Of a stretch of DNA of 64,000 nucleotides, positions 42,741 through 51,054 are shown piece by piece (position 1 is the stretch's first letter; each line of letters opens with the position of its first letter). The position numbers were made by a program, and so were the translations under genes. The notes below the pieces were generated by a model. The model saw nothing but the letters and a program-made list of their open reading frames with translations. It did not search any database and was not told where the DNA came from. The DNA lies in NCBI RefSeq assembly GCF_000478825.2, contig NZ_CP007544.1, positions 1 through 64,000 of the forward strand, in the 5' to 3' direction. The stretch is from Synechocystis sp. PCC 6714 (lineage in GTDB: Bacteria > Cyanobacteriota > Cyanobacteriia > Cyanobacteriales > Microcystaceae).

Positions 42741-45072
42741 GAGTTTACCGACTGATCCACAAAAAAAGCCTTTGTCCCTTGAGCAGCATTTATTGGATAC
42801 AGAAACAGCGGCTTTAGTGATTTTCAAAGGTCGTATGCTTGACAATTGGTGTCGTTTTTTTAAGGTTAAAGACCCTGATGAGTTTTTATTGCACTTGCGG
42901 GTAGCGGCCTTATTTCACGATCTGGGTAAAGCTAATCACGAATTTATAGAAGCTGTTACAGCTAAAGGCTTTGTCCCACAAACGTTACGCCATGAATGGA
43001 TCAGCGCCTTAGTGCTTCACTTACCTGAAGTCAGGCAATGGTTGGGAAAAAGTAATCTTAACCTAGAAGTTGTTACAGCGGCGGTGTTATCCCATCACCT
43101 AAAAGCAAGTCCTGATGGAGATTATAAATGGGATGAACCTCAAAAATCAGGAGATAAGGTTGAGACTAAACTTTATTTTAATCATGAAGAAGTTGACCGT
43201 ATTCTTAACAAAATTGCCAATTTATTGGATGTTGACAGCAAACTACCTGAATTGCCTAAAAAGTGGATTAAGGGAGATATTTTTTTGGAAAATATTTATA
43301 AAGATGCTAATCAAATAGGCAGGAAATTTACTCGTCAAGCCAAAAAAGATGACTCTTTAAAAGGTCTACTTTTAGCGGTTAAAGCGGGACTAATCGCTAG
43401 TGATTCTGTTGCTTCTGGTATTTATCGCACTCAAGATTCAGAGGCGATTGCCAATTGGGTTAACCAAACTCTCCATACAAATTCCATTACACCAGAGGAG
43501 ATTGAGGAAAAAATTCTTCATCCCCGTTATCGCCAAGTCGAGAAATCGATTAACGAACCGTTTCAGTTAAAACGCTTCCAAGAAAAAGCAGAAACCTTAA
43601 GTTCTCGTTTGTTACTGATGAGTGGCTGTGGGTCGGGTAAAACGATTTTTGCTTATAAATGGATGCAAGGTGTTCTGAACAAGCATCAGGCAGGCCGTGC
43701 TATTTTCCTTTATCCGACTCGTGGAACGGCAACGGAAGGATTTAAAGATTATGTTTCCTGGTGTCCTGAAGCTGATGCCAGTCTATTAACCGGAACTGCC
43801 ACCTATGAATTGCAGGCGATCGCCAAGAATCCAACGGAAGCAAATGAAGGCAAGGATTATCAAGCTGATGAAAGACTTTATGCTTTGGGTTACTGGGGAA
43901 AACGCTTTTTTTCGGCAACCGTTGACCAGTTTCTCTCATTTTTGACCCACAACTATAAAAGCATTTGTTTATTACCAGTTTTGGCAGATTCCGTGGTGGT
44001 AATTGATGAAATCCATAGTTTTTCGCCAGAGATGTTTGATAGCCTGGTCTGTTTTCTCAAAACTTTTGACGTTCCGGTTCTTTGTATGACGGCCACGTTA
44101 CCCCAAACTCGCATTGAGGATTTAACGATTCAACTTGATAAGGACAAAGACGGGTTAGGGTTAGAGGTTTTTCCCACGTCTGATCGCTCAGAGTTGGCAG
44201 AACTTGAAAAGGCGGAAGGGATGGAGCGGTATCTGATTGCTCACACTAATGAAGAAGCCGCGCTAGACCTTGCCGTTAAAGCCTATCAAGACTCAAAACG
44301 AGTGTTATGGGTTGTCAACACCGTTGATCGCTGTCGAGAGAAGGCACGCAAGCTGGAATGTTTACTGAAAACTGAAGTTTTGACCTATCACAGTCGTTTT
44401 AAGCTGGCCGATCGCCAAAACCGTCACCGAGAGACAGTAGAAGCATTTGCTTTACATCAAGCTCAAGGAGAGAAAAAAGCGGCCATAGCGGTTACAACGC
44501 AGGTGTGTGAAATGTCCTTAGATTTGGACGCAGATGTATTGATCACAGAGCTGGCTCCCATTTCTTCATTAGTACAACGTTTTGGGCGATCTAATCGCGG
44601 TGACAAGAACGATAAGACTGAACCTTCAAAAATTTATGTTTATAAGCCACCGAAAGATAAACCCTATAAACAAAAAGATGATCTAGATCCTGCTGAAAAA
44701 TTTATCAATGATGTATTGGGTCGAGCAAGCCAAAAGCTATTGGCAGAGAAACTCAAAGAACATTCACCGCCTGGACGATATTCGGATGGTTCAGCCCCTT
44801 TTGTTACTCAGGGTTATTGGGCAAGCTCCGATGAACCTTTTAGAAAAATTGATGACTTTGCTGTTAATGCGGTTCTGACGGAAGACTTAGGAGAAATTAC
44901 TCAATACTTGAACAGTAACCCACCAAAGCCTATTGATGGCTTTATTGTGCCAGTTCCTAAAAAGTATAAGTTCCAGGGTTTTTCACACAGGCCACCACAA
45001 TTGCCCAAATACCTTGAAATTGCCGACAGTAAATTTTATTCATCAAAACGAGGGTTTGGAGACGATGCCTAA
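42718..45072 (+). CDS. cas3: Cas3 helicase-nuclease (HD domain plus DExH helicase)
   Basis: The 784-residue protein has an N-terminal HD nuclease (RVAALFHDLGKANHEF near residue 67, AVLSHHLKA near 125), Walker A MSGCGSGKT near 302, DEIH in VVVIDEIHSFSPEM near 431, CMTATLPQT near 458 and a C-terminal helicase part with SSLVQRFGRSNRGD. It unwinds and degrades DNA marked by Cascade. The upstream part of the open frame lies inside cas6, so the ATG at 42718 is the start. It overlaps cas8 by eight bases. Confidence 0.9.
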   Translation: MLKQLLAKSLPTDPQKKPLSLEQHLLDTETAALVIFKGRMLDNWCRFFKVKDPDEFLLHLRVAALFHDLGKANHEFIEAVTAKGFVPQTLRHEWISALVLHLPEVRQWLGKSNLNLEVVTAAVLSHHLKASPDGDYKWDEPQKSGDKVETKLYFNHEEVDRILNKIANLLDVDSKLPELPKKWIKGDIFLENIYKDANQIGRKFTRQAKKDDSLKGLLLAVKAGLIASDSVASGIYRTQDSEAIANWVNQTLHTNSITPEEIEEKILHPRYRQVEKSINEPFQLKRFQEKAETLSSRLLLMSGCGSGKTIFAYKWMQGVLNKHQAGRAIFLYPTRGTATEGFKDYVSWCPEADASLLTGTATYELQAIAKNPTEANEGKDYQADERLYALGYWGKRFFSATVDQFLSFLTHNYKSICLLPVLADSVVVIDEIHSFSPEMFDSLVCFLKTFDVPVLCMTATLPQTRIEDLTIQLDKDKDGLGLEVFPTSDRSELAELEKAEGMERYLIAHTNEEAALDLAVKAYQDSKRVLWVVNTVDRCREKARKLECLLKTEVLTYHSRFKLADRQNRHRETVEAFALHQAQGEKKAAIAVTTQVCEMSLDLDADVLITELAPISSLVQRFGRSNRGDKNDKTEPSKIYVYKPPKDKPYKQKDDLDPAEKFINDVLGRASQKLLAEKLKEHSPPGRYSDGSAPFVTQGYWASSDEPFRKIDDFAVNAVLTEDLGEITQYLNSNPPKPIDGFIVPVPKKYKFQGFSHRPPQLPKYLEIADSKFYSSKRGFGDDA

Positions 45073-46720
45073 AACTCAAGCAGAAATCTTAACACTAGAC
45101 TTTAATTTAGCTGAGTTACCTTCTGCACAACATCGTGCTGGTTTAGCAGGACTCATTTTAATGATCCGAGAACTGAAAAAATGGCCATGGTTCAAGATTC
45201 GCCAAAAAGAAAAAGATGTTCTTTTAAGCATTGAAAACCTCGATCAATATGGGGCTAGTATTCAGCTTAATCTGGAAGGCTTAATCGCTCTATTTGATTT
45301 GGCTTACTTATCCTTTACCGAGGAAAGAAAATCAAAAAGTAAAATCAAGGACTTTAAAAGGGTTGATGAAATTGAAATCGAGGAAAATGGTAAGAATAAA
45401 ATCCAAAAGTATTATTTTTATGACGTGATTACTCCCCAAGGAGGCTTTTTGGCAGGATGGGACAAATCTGATGGACAGATTTGGCTTAGAATTTGGCGAG
45501 ATATGTTCTGGAGCATTATCAAGGGTGTTCCTGCTACTCGTAATCCATTCAATAATCGCTGTGGTCTTAATTTAAATGCAGGTGACTCATTTTCTAAAGA
45601 TGTTGAATCTGTTTGGAAAAGCTTACAGAATGCAGAAAAGACAACAGGACAATCGGGTGCTTTCTATCTAGGAGCAATGGCGGTTAATGCTGAAAATGTT
45701 TCTACTGATGATTTAATAAAATGGCAATTTTTACTGCATTTTTGGGCTTTTGTCGCTCAAGTTTACTGTCCTTATATTTTAGATAAAGATGGAAAGCGAA
45801 ATTTTAATGGCTATGTTATTGTGATTCCTGATATTGCTAATCTTGAAGATTTTTGCGATATTTTACCTGATGTTTTAAGTAATAGAAATTCTAAGGCTTT
45901 TGGTTTTCGTCCTCAAGAATCAGTTATCGATGTTCCTGAACAAGGAGCATTGGAATTACTTAATTTAATTAAACAGCGGATTGCCAAAAAAGCAGGGTCT
46001 GGTCTTTTATCTGACTTGATTGTAGGAGTTGAAGTTATTCATGCGGAAAAGCAGGGTAATAGCATTAAGTTACATTCTGTTAGCTATCTTCAACCTAATG
46101 AAGAAAGCGTCGATGATTACAATGCCATCAAAAATTCTTATTATTGTCCCTGGTTTCGTCGTCAACTTTTATTGAACTTAGTGAATCCTAAGTTTGATCT
46201 CGCTTCACAGTCTTGGCTTAAACGTCATCCCTGGTATGGCTTTGGTGATCTACTAAGCCGTATTCCTCAAAGGTGGCTCAAGGAAAACAATAGTTACTTT
46301 AGCCATGATGCCCGTCAATTATTTACTCAAAAAGGAGATTTTGACATGACTGTTGCTACAACTAAAACCCGCGAATATGCTGAAATTGTTTACAAAATTG
46401 CCCAAGGATTTGTACTCAGCAAGCTATCCAGTAAACATGATTTACAATGGAGCAAATGTAAAGGAAATCCTAAGCTAGAGCGGGAATATAACGACAAGAA
46501 AGAAAAGGTAGTCAATGAAGCTTTTTTGGCAATTCGTTCTCGTACAGAAAAGCAGGCTTTTATTGATTACTTTGTTTCAACGCTCTATCCCCATGTTCGA
46601 CAAGACGAGTTTGTGGACTTTGCCCAAAAACTTTTCCAAGATACGGATGAAATTCGCTCATTAACCCTACTCGCCTTATCTAGTCAATATCCCATCAAAA
46701 GACAAGGGGAAACAGAGTAA
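45065..46720 (+). CDS. cas8: Cas8a1/Cmx8 (DevT-like), large subunit of the Cascade complex
   Basis: The 551-residue protein begins PKTQAEILTLDFNLAELPSA and carries HRAGLAGLILMIRELKKW, the typical opening of MYXAN Cmx8/DevT proteins. A central PQGGFLAGWDKSD and a late CPWFRRQLLLNLVNP are visible. Cas8 recognises the PAM and holds the R-loop. An 83-base gap with a degenerate CRISPR repeat separates it from cas7, in contrast with the overlaps upstream. Confidence 0.8.
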   Translation: MPKTQAEILTLDFNLAELPSAQHRAGLAGLILMIRELKKWPWFKIRQKEKDVLLSIENLDQYGASIQLNLEGLIALFDLAYLSFTEERKSKSKIKDFKRVDEIEIEENGKNKIQKYYFYDVITPQGGFLAGWDKSDGQIWLRIWRDMFWSIIKGVPATRNPFNNRCGLNLNAGDSFSKDVESVWKSLQNAEKTTGQSGAFYLGAMAVNAENVSTDDLIKWQFLLHFWAFVAQVYCPYILDKDGKRNFNGYVIVIPDIANLEDFCDILPDVLSNRNSKAFGFRPQESVIDVPEQGALELLNLIKQRIAKKAGSGLLSDLIVGVEVIHAEKQGNSIKLHSVSYLQPNEESVDDYNAIKNSYYCPWFRRQLLLNLVNPKFDLASQSWLKRHPWYGFGDLLSRIPQRWLKENNSYFSHDARQLFTQKGDFDMTVATTKTREYAEIVYKIAQGFVLSKLSSKHDLQWSKCKGNPKLEREYNDKKEKVVNEAFLAIRSRTEKQAFIDYFVSTLYPHVRQDEFVDFAQKLFQDTDEIRSLTLLALSSQYPIKRQGETE

Positions 46721-46736
46721 GTTTTCGTTTTGGCAA

Positions 46737-46772
46737 GATTTTTATCCATTGATGCCCCTAGGCGAGTAATTT
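46737..46772 (+). repeat. Degenerate CRISPR repeat between cas8 and cas7
   Basis: CCATTGATGCC (46746-46756) equals the repeat centre exactly and is followed by CCTAGGCG where the repeat has GTAAGGCG, giving 16 of 19 matches over the core and about 20 of 36 in all. The GCC/GGC stem is preserved although the loop differs. It could be a Cas6 cleavage site in the cas mRNA or a repeat-derived RNA end. Confidence 0.6.
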
Positions 46773-46803
46773 TTTACCTTCTTACCATTTGACTTTAAAC
46801 ACC

Positions 46804-47709
46804 ATGAGTAACCTCAATCTTTTTGCCACGATTTTAACTTATCCTGCCCCTGCGAGTAATTATCGGGGGGAATCGGAAGAAAATCGCAGTGTGATCCAAA
46901 AAATCCTTAAAGATGGACAAAAGTATGCCATTATCAGCCCCGAGTCGATGCGGAATGCCCTGCGGGAAATGTTGATTGAGTTGGGTCAACCTAACAATCG
47001 CACTCGCTTACACAGTGAAGATCAGTTAGCGGTTGAATTTAAGGAGTATCCTAACCCCGATAAATTTGCCGATGATTTTTTGTTTGGCTACATGGTTGCC
47101 CAAACTAACGATGCCAAGGAAATGAAAAAGCTGAACCGTCCAGCGAAGCGGGATAGCATTTTTCGGTGCAATATGGCGGTGGCTGTGAATCCCTATAAAT
47201 ACGACACGGTGTTTTATCAATCTCCTCTTAATGCTGGGGATAGTGCCTGGAAAAATTCTACCTCTTCGGCCTTACTCCATCGGGAAGTTACCCATACAGC
47301 ATTTCAATATCCCTTTGCTTTAGCCGGTAAAGATTGCGCCGCAAAACCAGAGTGGGTCAAAGCCCTATTGCAGGCGATCGCCGAATTAAATGGAGTCGCA
47401 GGGGGTCATGCCCGTGCTTATTATGAATTTGCACCCCGGTCTGTGGTGGCTCGGTTAACGCCAAAATTGGTCGCCGGTTATCAGACCTATGGGTTTGATG
47501 CTGAGGGAAATTGGCTTGAATTGTCTCGTTTAACTGCTACTGATAGTGACAATCTTGATCTACCGGCCAATGAATTTTGGTTAGGAGGTGAACTGGTGCG
47601 GAAAATGGATCAAGAACAAAAAGCTCAATTAGAAGCGATGGGGGCCCATCTTTATGCCAATCCTGAAAAATTGTTTGCCGACTTAGCAGATAGTTTTCTG
47701 GGGGTATAA
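46804..47709 (+). CDS. cas7: Cas7/Cst2/DevR, backbone subunit of Cascade
   Basis: The 301-residue protein starts SNLNLFATILTYPAPASNYR, then SVIQKILKDGQKYAIISPES and MRNALREMLIELG, the start pattern of the DevR/Cst2 branch of Cas7. The late GGHARAYYEFAPRSVVARLT also fits. It binds crRNA in multiple copies. The ATG at 46804 is preferred to one at 46789. It ends 3 bases before the cas5 start. Confidence 0.9.
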   Translation: MSNLNLFATILTYPAPASNYRGESEENRSVIQKILKDGQKYAIISPESMRNALREMLIELGQPNNRTRLHSEDQLAVEFKEYPNPDKFADDFLFGYMVAQTNDAKEMKKLNRPAKRDSIFRCNMAVAVNPYKYDTVFYQSPLNAGDSAWKNSTSSALLHREVTHTAFQYPFALAGKDCAAKPEWVKALLQAIAELNGVAGGHARAYYEFAPRSVVARLTPKLVAGYQTYGFDAEGNWLELSRLTATDSDNLDLPANEFWLGGELVRKMDQEQKAQLEAMGAHLYANPEKLFADLADSFLGV

Positions 47710-47712
47710 CCA

Positions 47713-48426
47713 ATGGCACAGCTAGCATTGGCTTTAGATACAGTTACCCGATATCTCCGGCTTAAAGCTCCCTTTGCGGCTTTCCGACCCTTTCAGTCGG
47801 GTTCCTTTCGTTCTACCACACCAGTTCCCTCTTTTTCAGCAGTATATGGGCTACTGCTCAATCTAGCGGGGATTGAACAACGACAGGAGGTGGAAGGTAA
47901 AGTAACGCTGATTAAACCCAAAGCCGAATTACCTAAACTGGCGATCGCCATTGGTCAGGTTAAACCGTCCTCAACTTCCTTAATTAATCAGCAGTTGCAT
48001 AACTATCCAGTGGGTAACTCTGGCAAGGAATTTGCTTCAAGAACTTTTGGTTCTAAATATTGGATTGCTCCGGTGCGACGGGAGGTATTAGTTAATCTTG
48101 ATTTGATTATTGGACTACAATCTCCGGTTGAATTTTGGCAGAAACTTGACCAAGGTTTAAAGGGAGAAACCGTAATTAATCGTTATGGATTGCCGTTTGC
48201 TGGGGACAATAATTTTCTTTTTGATGAGATTTATCCCATTGAAAAGCCAGATTTAGCTAGTTGGTATTGTCCTTTAGAACCAGATACCAGACCGAATCAA
48301 GGAGCTTGCCGTCTGACTTTATGGATTGACAGAGAGAATAATACTCAAACTACAATCAAAGTATTTTCTCCTAGTGATTTCAGGTTGGAGCCACCCGCAA
48401 AGGCTTGGCAACAGTTACCAGGGTAA
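47713..48426 (+). CDS. cas5: Cas5 (DevS/Cmx5), caps the crRNA 5' handle
   Basis: The 237-residue protein has FAAFRPFQSGSFRSTTPVPS, then FSAVYGLLLNLAG, the Cas5 signature. AQLALALDTVTRYLRLKAPF precedes it. It follows cas7 within a few bases. Cas5 binds the repeat-derived handle of crRNA in Cascade. MYXAN-type systems keep the order cas8-cas7-cas5, seen here. Confidence 0.85.
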   Translation: MAQLALALDTVTRYLRLKAPFAAFRPFQSGSFRSTTPVPSFSAVYGLLLNLAGIEQRQEVEGKVTLIKPKAELPKLAIAIGQVKPSSTSLINQQLHNYPVGNSGKEFASRTFGSKYWIAPVRREVLVNLDLIIGLQSPVEFWQKLDQGLKGETVINRYGLPFAGDNNFLFDEIYPIEKPDLASWYCPLEPDTRPNQGACRLTLWIDRENNTQTTIKVFSPSDFRLEPPAKAWQQLPG

Positions 48427-48458
48427 ATTGATTATTAAAGAATTATCAGGTGTCAGAC

Positions 48459-48671
48459 ATGATTACTCGTGAACAATTTAAGGCCGAATTAGATGCTGTT
48501 GATGATCTAACGATCAATATTTTACATGGCGTTATGATTGCCCTTAAGCAAAAAGTATCCACTTCTCCAAATCAAGCTGATTGGTCAACCAACAATCCCC
48601 TTAAAAATAGTATTGTCTATGAAAACGATGTTTTGAGTCCTATCGATGAAAATTGGGATGCAGAACGATGA
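48459..48671 (+). CDS. VapB-like antitoxin left beside a deleted toxin gene
   Basis: The 70-residue protein reads ITREQFKAELDAVDDLTINI and ends DVLSPIDENWDAER. The plan, a N-terminal structured part and an acidic tail just before a PIN-type start, fits VapB-like antitoxins. It overlaps by one codon a vapC start at 48668 whose frame soon stops. It sits 32 bases after cas5. Its present role, if any, would be regulatory. Confidence 0.6.
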   Translation: MITREQFKAELDAVDDLTINILHGVMIALKQKVSTSPNQADWSTNNPLKNSIVYENDVLSPIDENWDAER

Positions 48672-48700
48672 TTGTTTTAGATACTCACGCATGGTTTTGA
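48668..48700 (+). pseudogene. Ten-codon stub of a VapC (PIN) toxin gene
   Basis: ATGATTGTTTTAGATACTCA begins MIVLDTHAWF followed by TGA. MIVLDTHAWLWW is the classical start of VapC PIN-domain toxins with the first catalytic Asp. The rest of the gene is missing, and the cas4-cas1 control element starts about 40 bases later. Confidence 0.7.
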
Positions 48701-48741
48701 TAGGTAGCAGAATCACCTAAAATTTCTCGTATTTATTTTCA

Positions 48742-48801
48742 CCCCTGAAAGATTTTTGCAGGGGTCTTTTTATAGAATGTAAGTAATCGAATTTTACTTA
48801 C
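48742..48801 (+). promoter_or_regulatory. Hairpin plus perfect GTAAGTAA inverted repeat before cas4-cas1
   Basis: CCCCTG..TTTTTGCAGGGG forms a six-pair stem followed by TCTTTTTAT, so it resembles a terminator. After it, GTAAGTAA (48779-48786) and TTACTTAC (48794-48801) form a perfect inverted repeat with a seven-base loop, ending five bases before the ATG. The part up to GTAAGTAAT is shared with 40027-40071. It is a candidate WYL operator or a translational control hairpin. Confidence 0.6.
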
Positions 48802-48805
48802 TCTT

Positions 48806-50500
48806 ATGTACACATTAGAACCACAAGAAACTCAACAAATTACGGAAGATACCCTCCGAGTTTGTTCTCTTCATGCTTATGCTTATTGTCCTCGTCTTTT
48901 CTACTTAGAAGAAGTCGAGGAACTTTACACCCAAGATGCGGCGGTTTTTGCCGGACGGCGCTTGCATGAGGAACTTGAAAAAAACGAGGATGAGGAATGG
49001 TTAGACCTTTATCTCGAAGATGAGCTTTTGGGTTTACGGGGACGGGTAGATGCGCTTAAAACCCGCAACGGTGAAACGATTCCCTATGAGCATAAGCGTG
49101 GGCGTTGCTACCGGGATGAAAATAAGCAGCCCCAAGCCTGGGAAAGTGATCGCCTACAAATTTTGGCCTACTGTTACCTTCTGGAAGTCGCACTAGGTAT
49201 CACGGTAGCGGAGGGGCGTATTCGTTACCATGCAGACAATGTTTTAGTTCATATTCCCTTTGACCAAGCAGCAAAATGTTCGGTAGAGACGGCCATTCAA
49301 GAAGCTAAAGCTCTGCGGCGCACCGCGAAGCGGATCTCTGTGAGATCGCCCTATCGTCCAGCCGTAACCAACAACGAACATCTTTGTACCCGTTGTTCTC
49401 TGGCAGCGGTGTGTTTACCGGAGGAAGCCCGTCTTGCTCACAATAAAGAATGGCATCCGACCCGGTTATTTCCCCAGGATGATGAGCGCGAAGTTATTCA
49501 TATTTTGGAACCGGGAACCCGTGTTGGTCGTACCGGGGAACAACTGAAAATTACACGGCGCGATCAACCAATTGAAAAATTATCGGTGCAACAAGTTAGT
49601 CAGGTGGTGCTTCATAGCTTTTCCCAGCTTTCTACCCAAGCTCTGCATTTTCTTTCTTACAAAGATGTTGGTATCCACTTCATTTCTGGGGGAGGGCGTT
49701 ATGTGGGTAGTTTAGATACTCGTCAAGGCAGTATTCAAAGACGTATTCACCAATATCAGGCGTTAACTCAGCCAGATTTTACTCTCAGTTTGGCAAAAAA
49801 ATTAGTTTATTGTCGCGGTGAAAGTCAACGAAAATTTTTGATGCGAGGCAAGCGTAATCGGCAAGAATCGCTTCCAATAGTGGAACAAGCAATCGACCAA
49901 ATTAAGGCGGTTGTGCGTCTTGTTCAACATTCTGAATCTCTAGCATCTTTATTGGGGTATGAGGGCAATATGGCCGCGTTATATTTTGCGGCTTTATCGG
50001 AACTTCTCTCAGAAGATGTTCCCGATAATCTGCGTTTTGCTGGGCGTAATCGTCGCCCTCCCAAGGATCGTTTCAATGCACTACTCAGCTTTGGCTATGC
50101 GTTGCTGATCAAGGATGTGATGAACGCTATTCTCACCGTGGGTTTGGAGCCAGCACTGGGGTTTTATCACCAACCCCGCACCCAAGCGCCGCCCTTGGCA
50201 TTGGATTTGATGGAAGTTTTTCGAGTGCCATTAGTTGACATGACGATTATCAGTTCCCTTAATCGGGGGCAATGGCATGAATCGGAAGATTTTGATATCC
50301 GGGGCCAACAAGTTTGGCTTAGTGAATCGGGACGACGTAAGTTTATTGAAATCTATGAGGCCCGTAAGTCAGAAAAGTGGAAACATCCTGCCACAGGCTA
50401 TTCCCTAACCTACCGCCGTTTATTTGAGTTGGAAGTACGTCTACTCGAAAAAGAATGGTCGGGGGAAGCCGGTCTCTTTGGTCGTTTGATTTTACGCTAG
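48806..50500 (+). CDS. cas4-cas1: Cas4-Cas1 fusion protein, spacer acquisition
   Basis: Residues 1 to about 205 are Cas4: the first cysteine in YCPRLFYLEEVEE, RecB-type residues in LRGRVDALKTRNGETIPYEH (ending EHKRGR), and the FeS cysteines in CTRCSLAAVC. Residues about 220-564 are Cas1, with the metal-binding Glu in YEGNMAALYF, His in GFYHQPRTQ and Asp in LALDLMEVFR. Cas4-Cas1 fusions occur in type I-G and in MYXAN loci. Near residues 170-182 (RRTAKRISVRSP) the gene contains a copy of a palindromic interspersed repeat in frame. Confidence 0.9.
   Translation: MYTLEPQETQQITEDTLRVCSLHAYAYCPRLFYLEEVEELYTQDAAVFAGRRLHEELEKNEDEEWLDLYLEDELLGLRGRVDALKTRNGETIPYEHKRGRCYRDENKQPQAWESDRLQILAYCYLLEVALGITVAEGRIRYHADNVLVHIPFDQAAKCSVETAIQEAKALRRTAKRISVRSPYRPAVTNNEHLCTRCSLAAVCLPEEARLAHNKEWHPTRLFPQDDEREVIHILEPGTRVGRTGEQLKITRRDQPIEKLSVQQVSQVVLHSFSQLSTQALHFLSYKDVGIHFISGGGRYVGSLDTRQGSIQRRIHQYQALTQPDFTLSLAKKLVYCRGESQRKFLMRGKRNRQESLPIVEQAIDQIKAVVRLVQHSESLASLLGYEGNMAALYFAALSELLSEDVPDNLRFAGRNRRPPKDRFNALLSFGYALLIKDVMNAILTVGLEPALGFYHQPRTQAPPLALDLMEVFRVPLVDMTIISSLNRGQWHESEDFDIRGQQVWLSESGRRKFIEIYEARKSEKWKHPATGYSLTYRRLFELEVRLLEKEWSGEAGLFGRLILR
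49317..49350. repeat. Interspersed palindromic repeat, copy 2, inside cas4-cas1
   Basis: CGGATCTCTGTGAGATCG with the preceding GCGGCGCACCGCGAAG matches the reverse complement of 2598-2634 with about three differences over 32 bases. It is read in frame between the Cas4 nuclease core and the last FeS cysteines. Confidence 0.65.
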
Positions 50501-50508
50501 GGAAAATT

Positions 50509-50802
50509 ATGGCAGAACTCAAAAATTGGTATTTGATTTGTTATGACATCCGTTGTCCTAAACGCTGGCGTAAAGCTTACAAACTACTTGAGGGGTATGG
50601 CGATCGCCTACAATACTCCATTTTTCGCTGTTGGCTTAGTCAACGAATGCGTGAAAAGTTGCGCTGGGAGTTGGAAAAGATTCTGACTCTTGAGGATGAC
50701 CTAATTTTAATTAGGCTGTCAGCTCAATGTGTCAAGGATTTACCAAAATATAATCGCCAAAATACTTGGATATTAGAAGGGGGTGGCTTTCGGGTAATTT
50801 GA
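50509..50802 (+). CDS. cas2: Cas2, spacer acquisition
   Basis: The 97-residue protein starts AELKNWYLICYDIRCPKRWR with the conserved early Asp, then YGDRLQYSIFRCWLSQRMRE and LILIRLSAQCVKDL, the ferredoxin-like fold of Cas2. It starts eight bases after the cas4-cas1 stop. It forms the integrase complex with Cas1. The CRISPR array begins 253 bases downstream. Confidence 0.9.
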   Translation: MAELKNWYLICYDIRCPKRWRKAYKLLEGYGDRLQYSIFRCWLSQRMREKLRWELEKILTLEDDLILIRLSAQCVKDLPKYNRQNTWILEGGGFRVI

Positions 50803-51054
50803 CTAAGCGCAGAGATCTGTCTTTGTCTTCTCACGAATTTTGTCCAAGGAGCCTCAATGCTTGATCTGATAAGCAATTGAAGTCTTTCCCCCATCAGTTA
50901 GATCCTTGTAAATGCTGTATCCTTTGTTCTGTCTAAATTGTGAAAATCTCTCATACTCTATTTTCCTTGACTTGTCTTTTTTGAAATTTGAGTTGTTGAG
51001 CACCTTGTAAAATCCTTGTAGAAGGTACGCATGGTAATCTTTTTGAAAGTCGCC
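50803..51054 (+). promoter_or_regulatory. Probable CRISPR leader
   Basis: The 252 AT-rich bases between cas2 and the first repeat are the likely leader. A repeat-end fragment GTTGTTGAGCAC (about 50992-51003) lies 51 bases before repeat 1. No promoter can be fixed with certainty. Confidence 0.5.
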
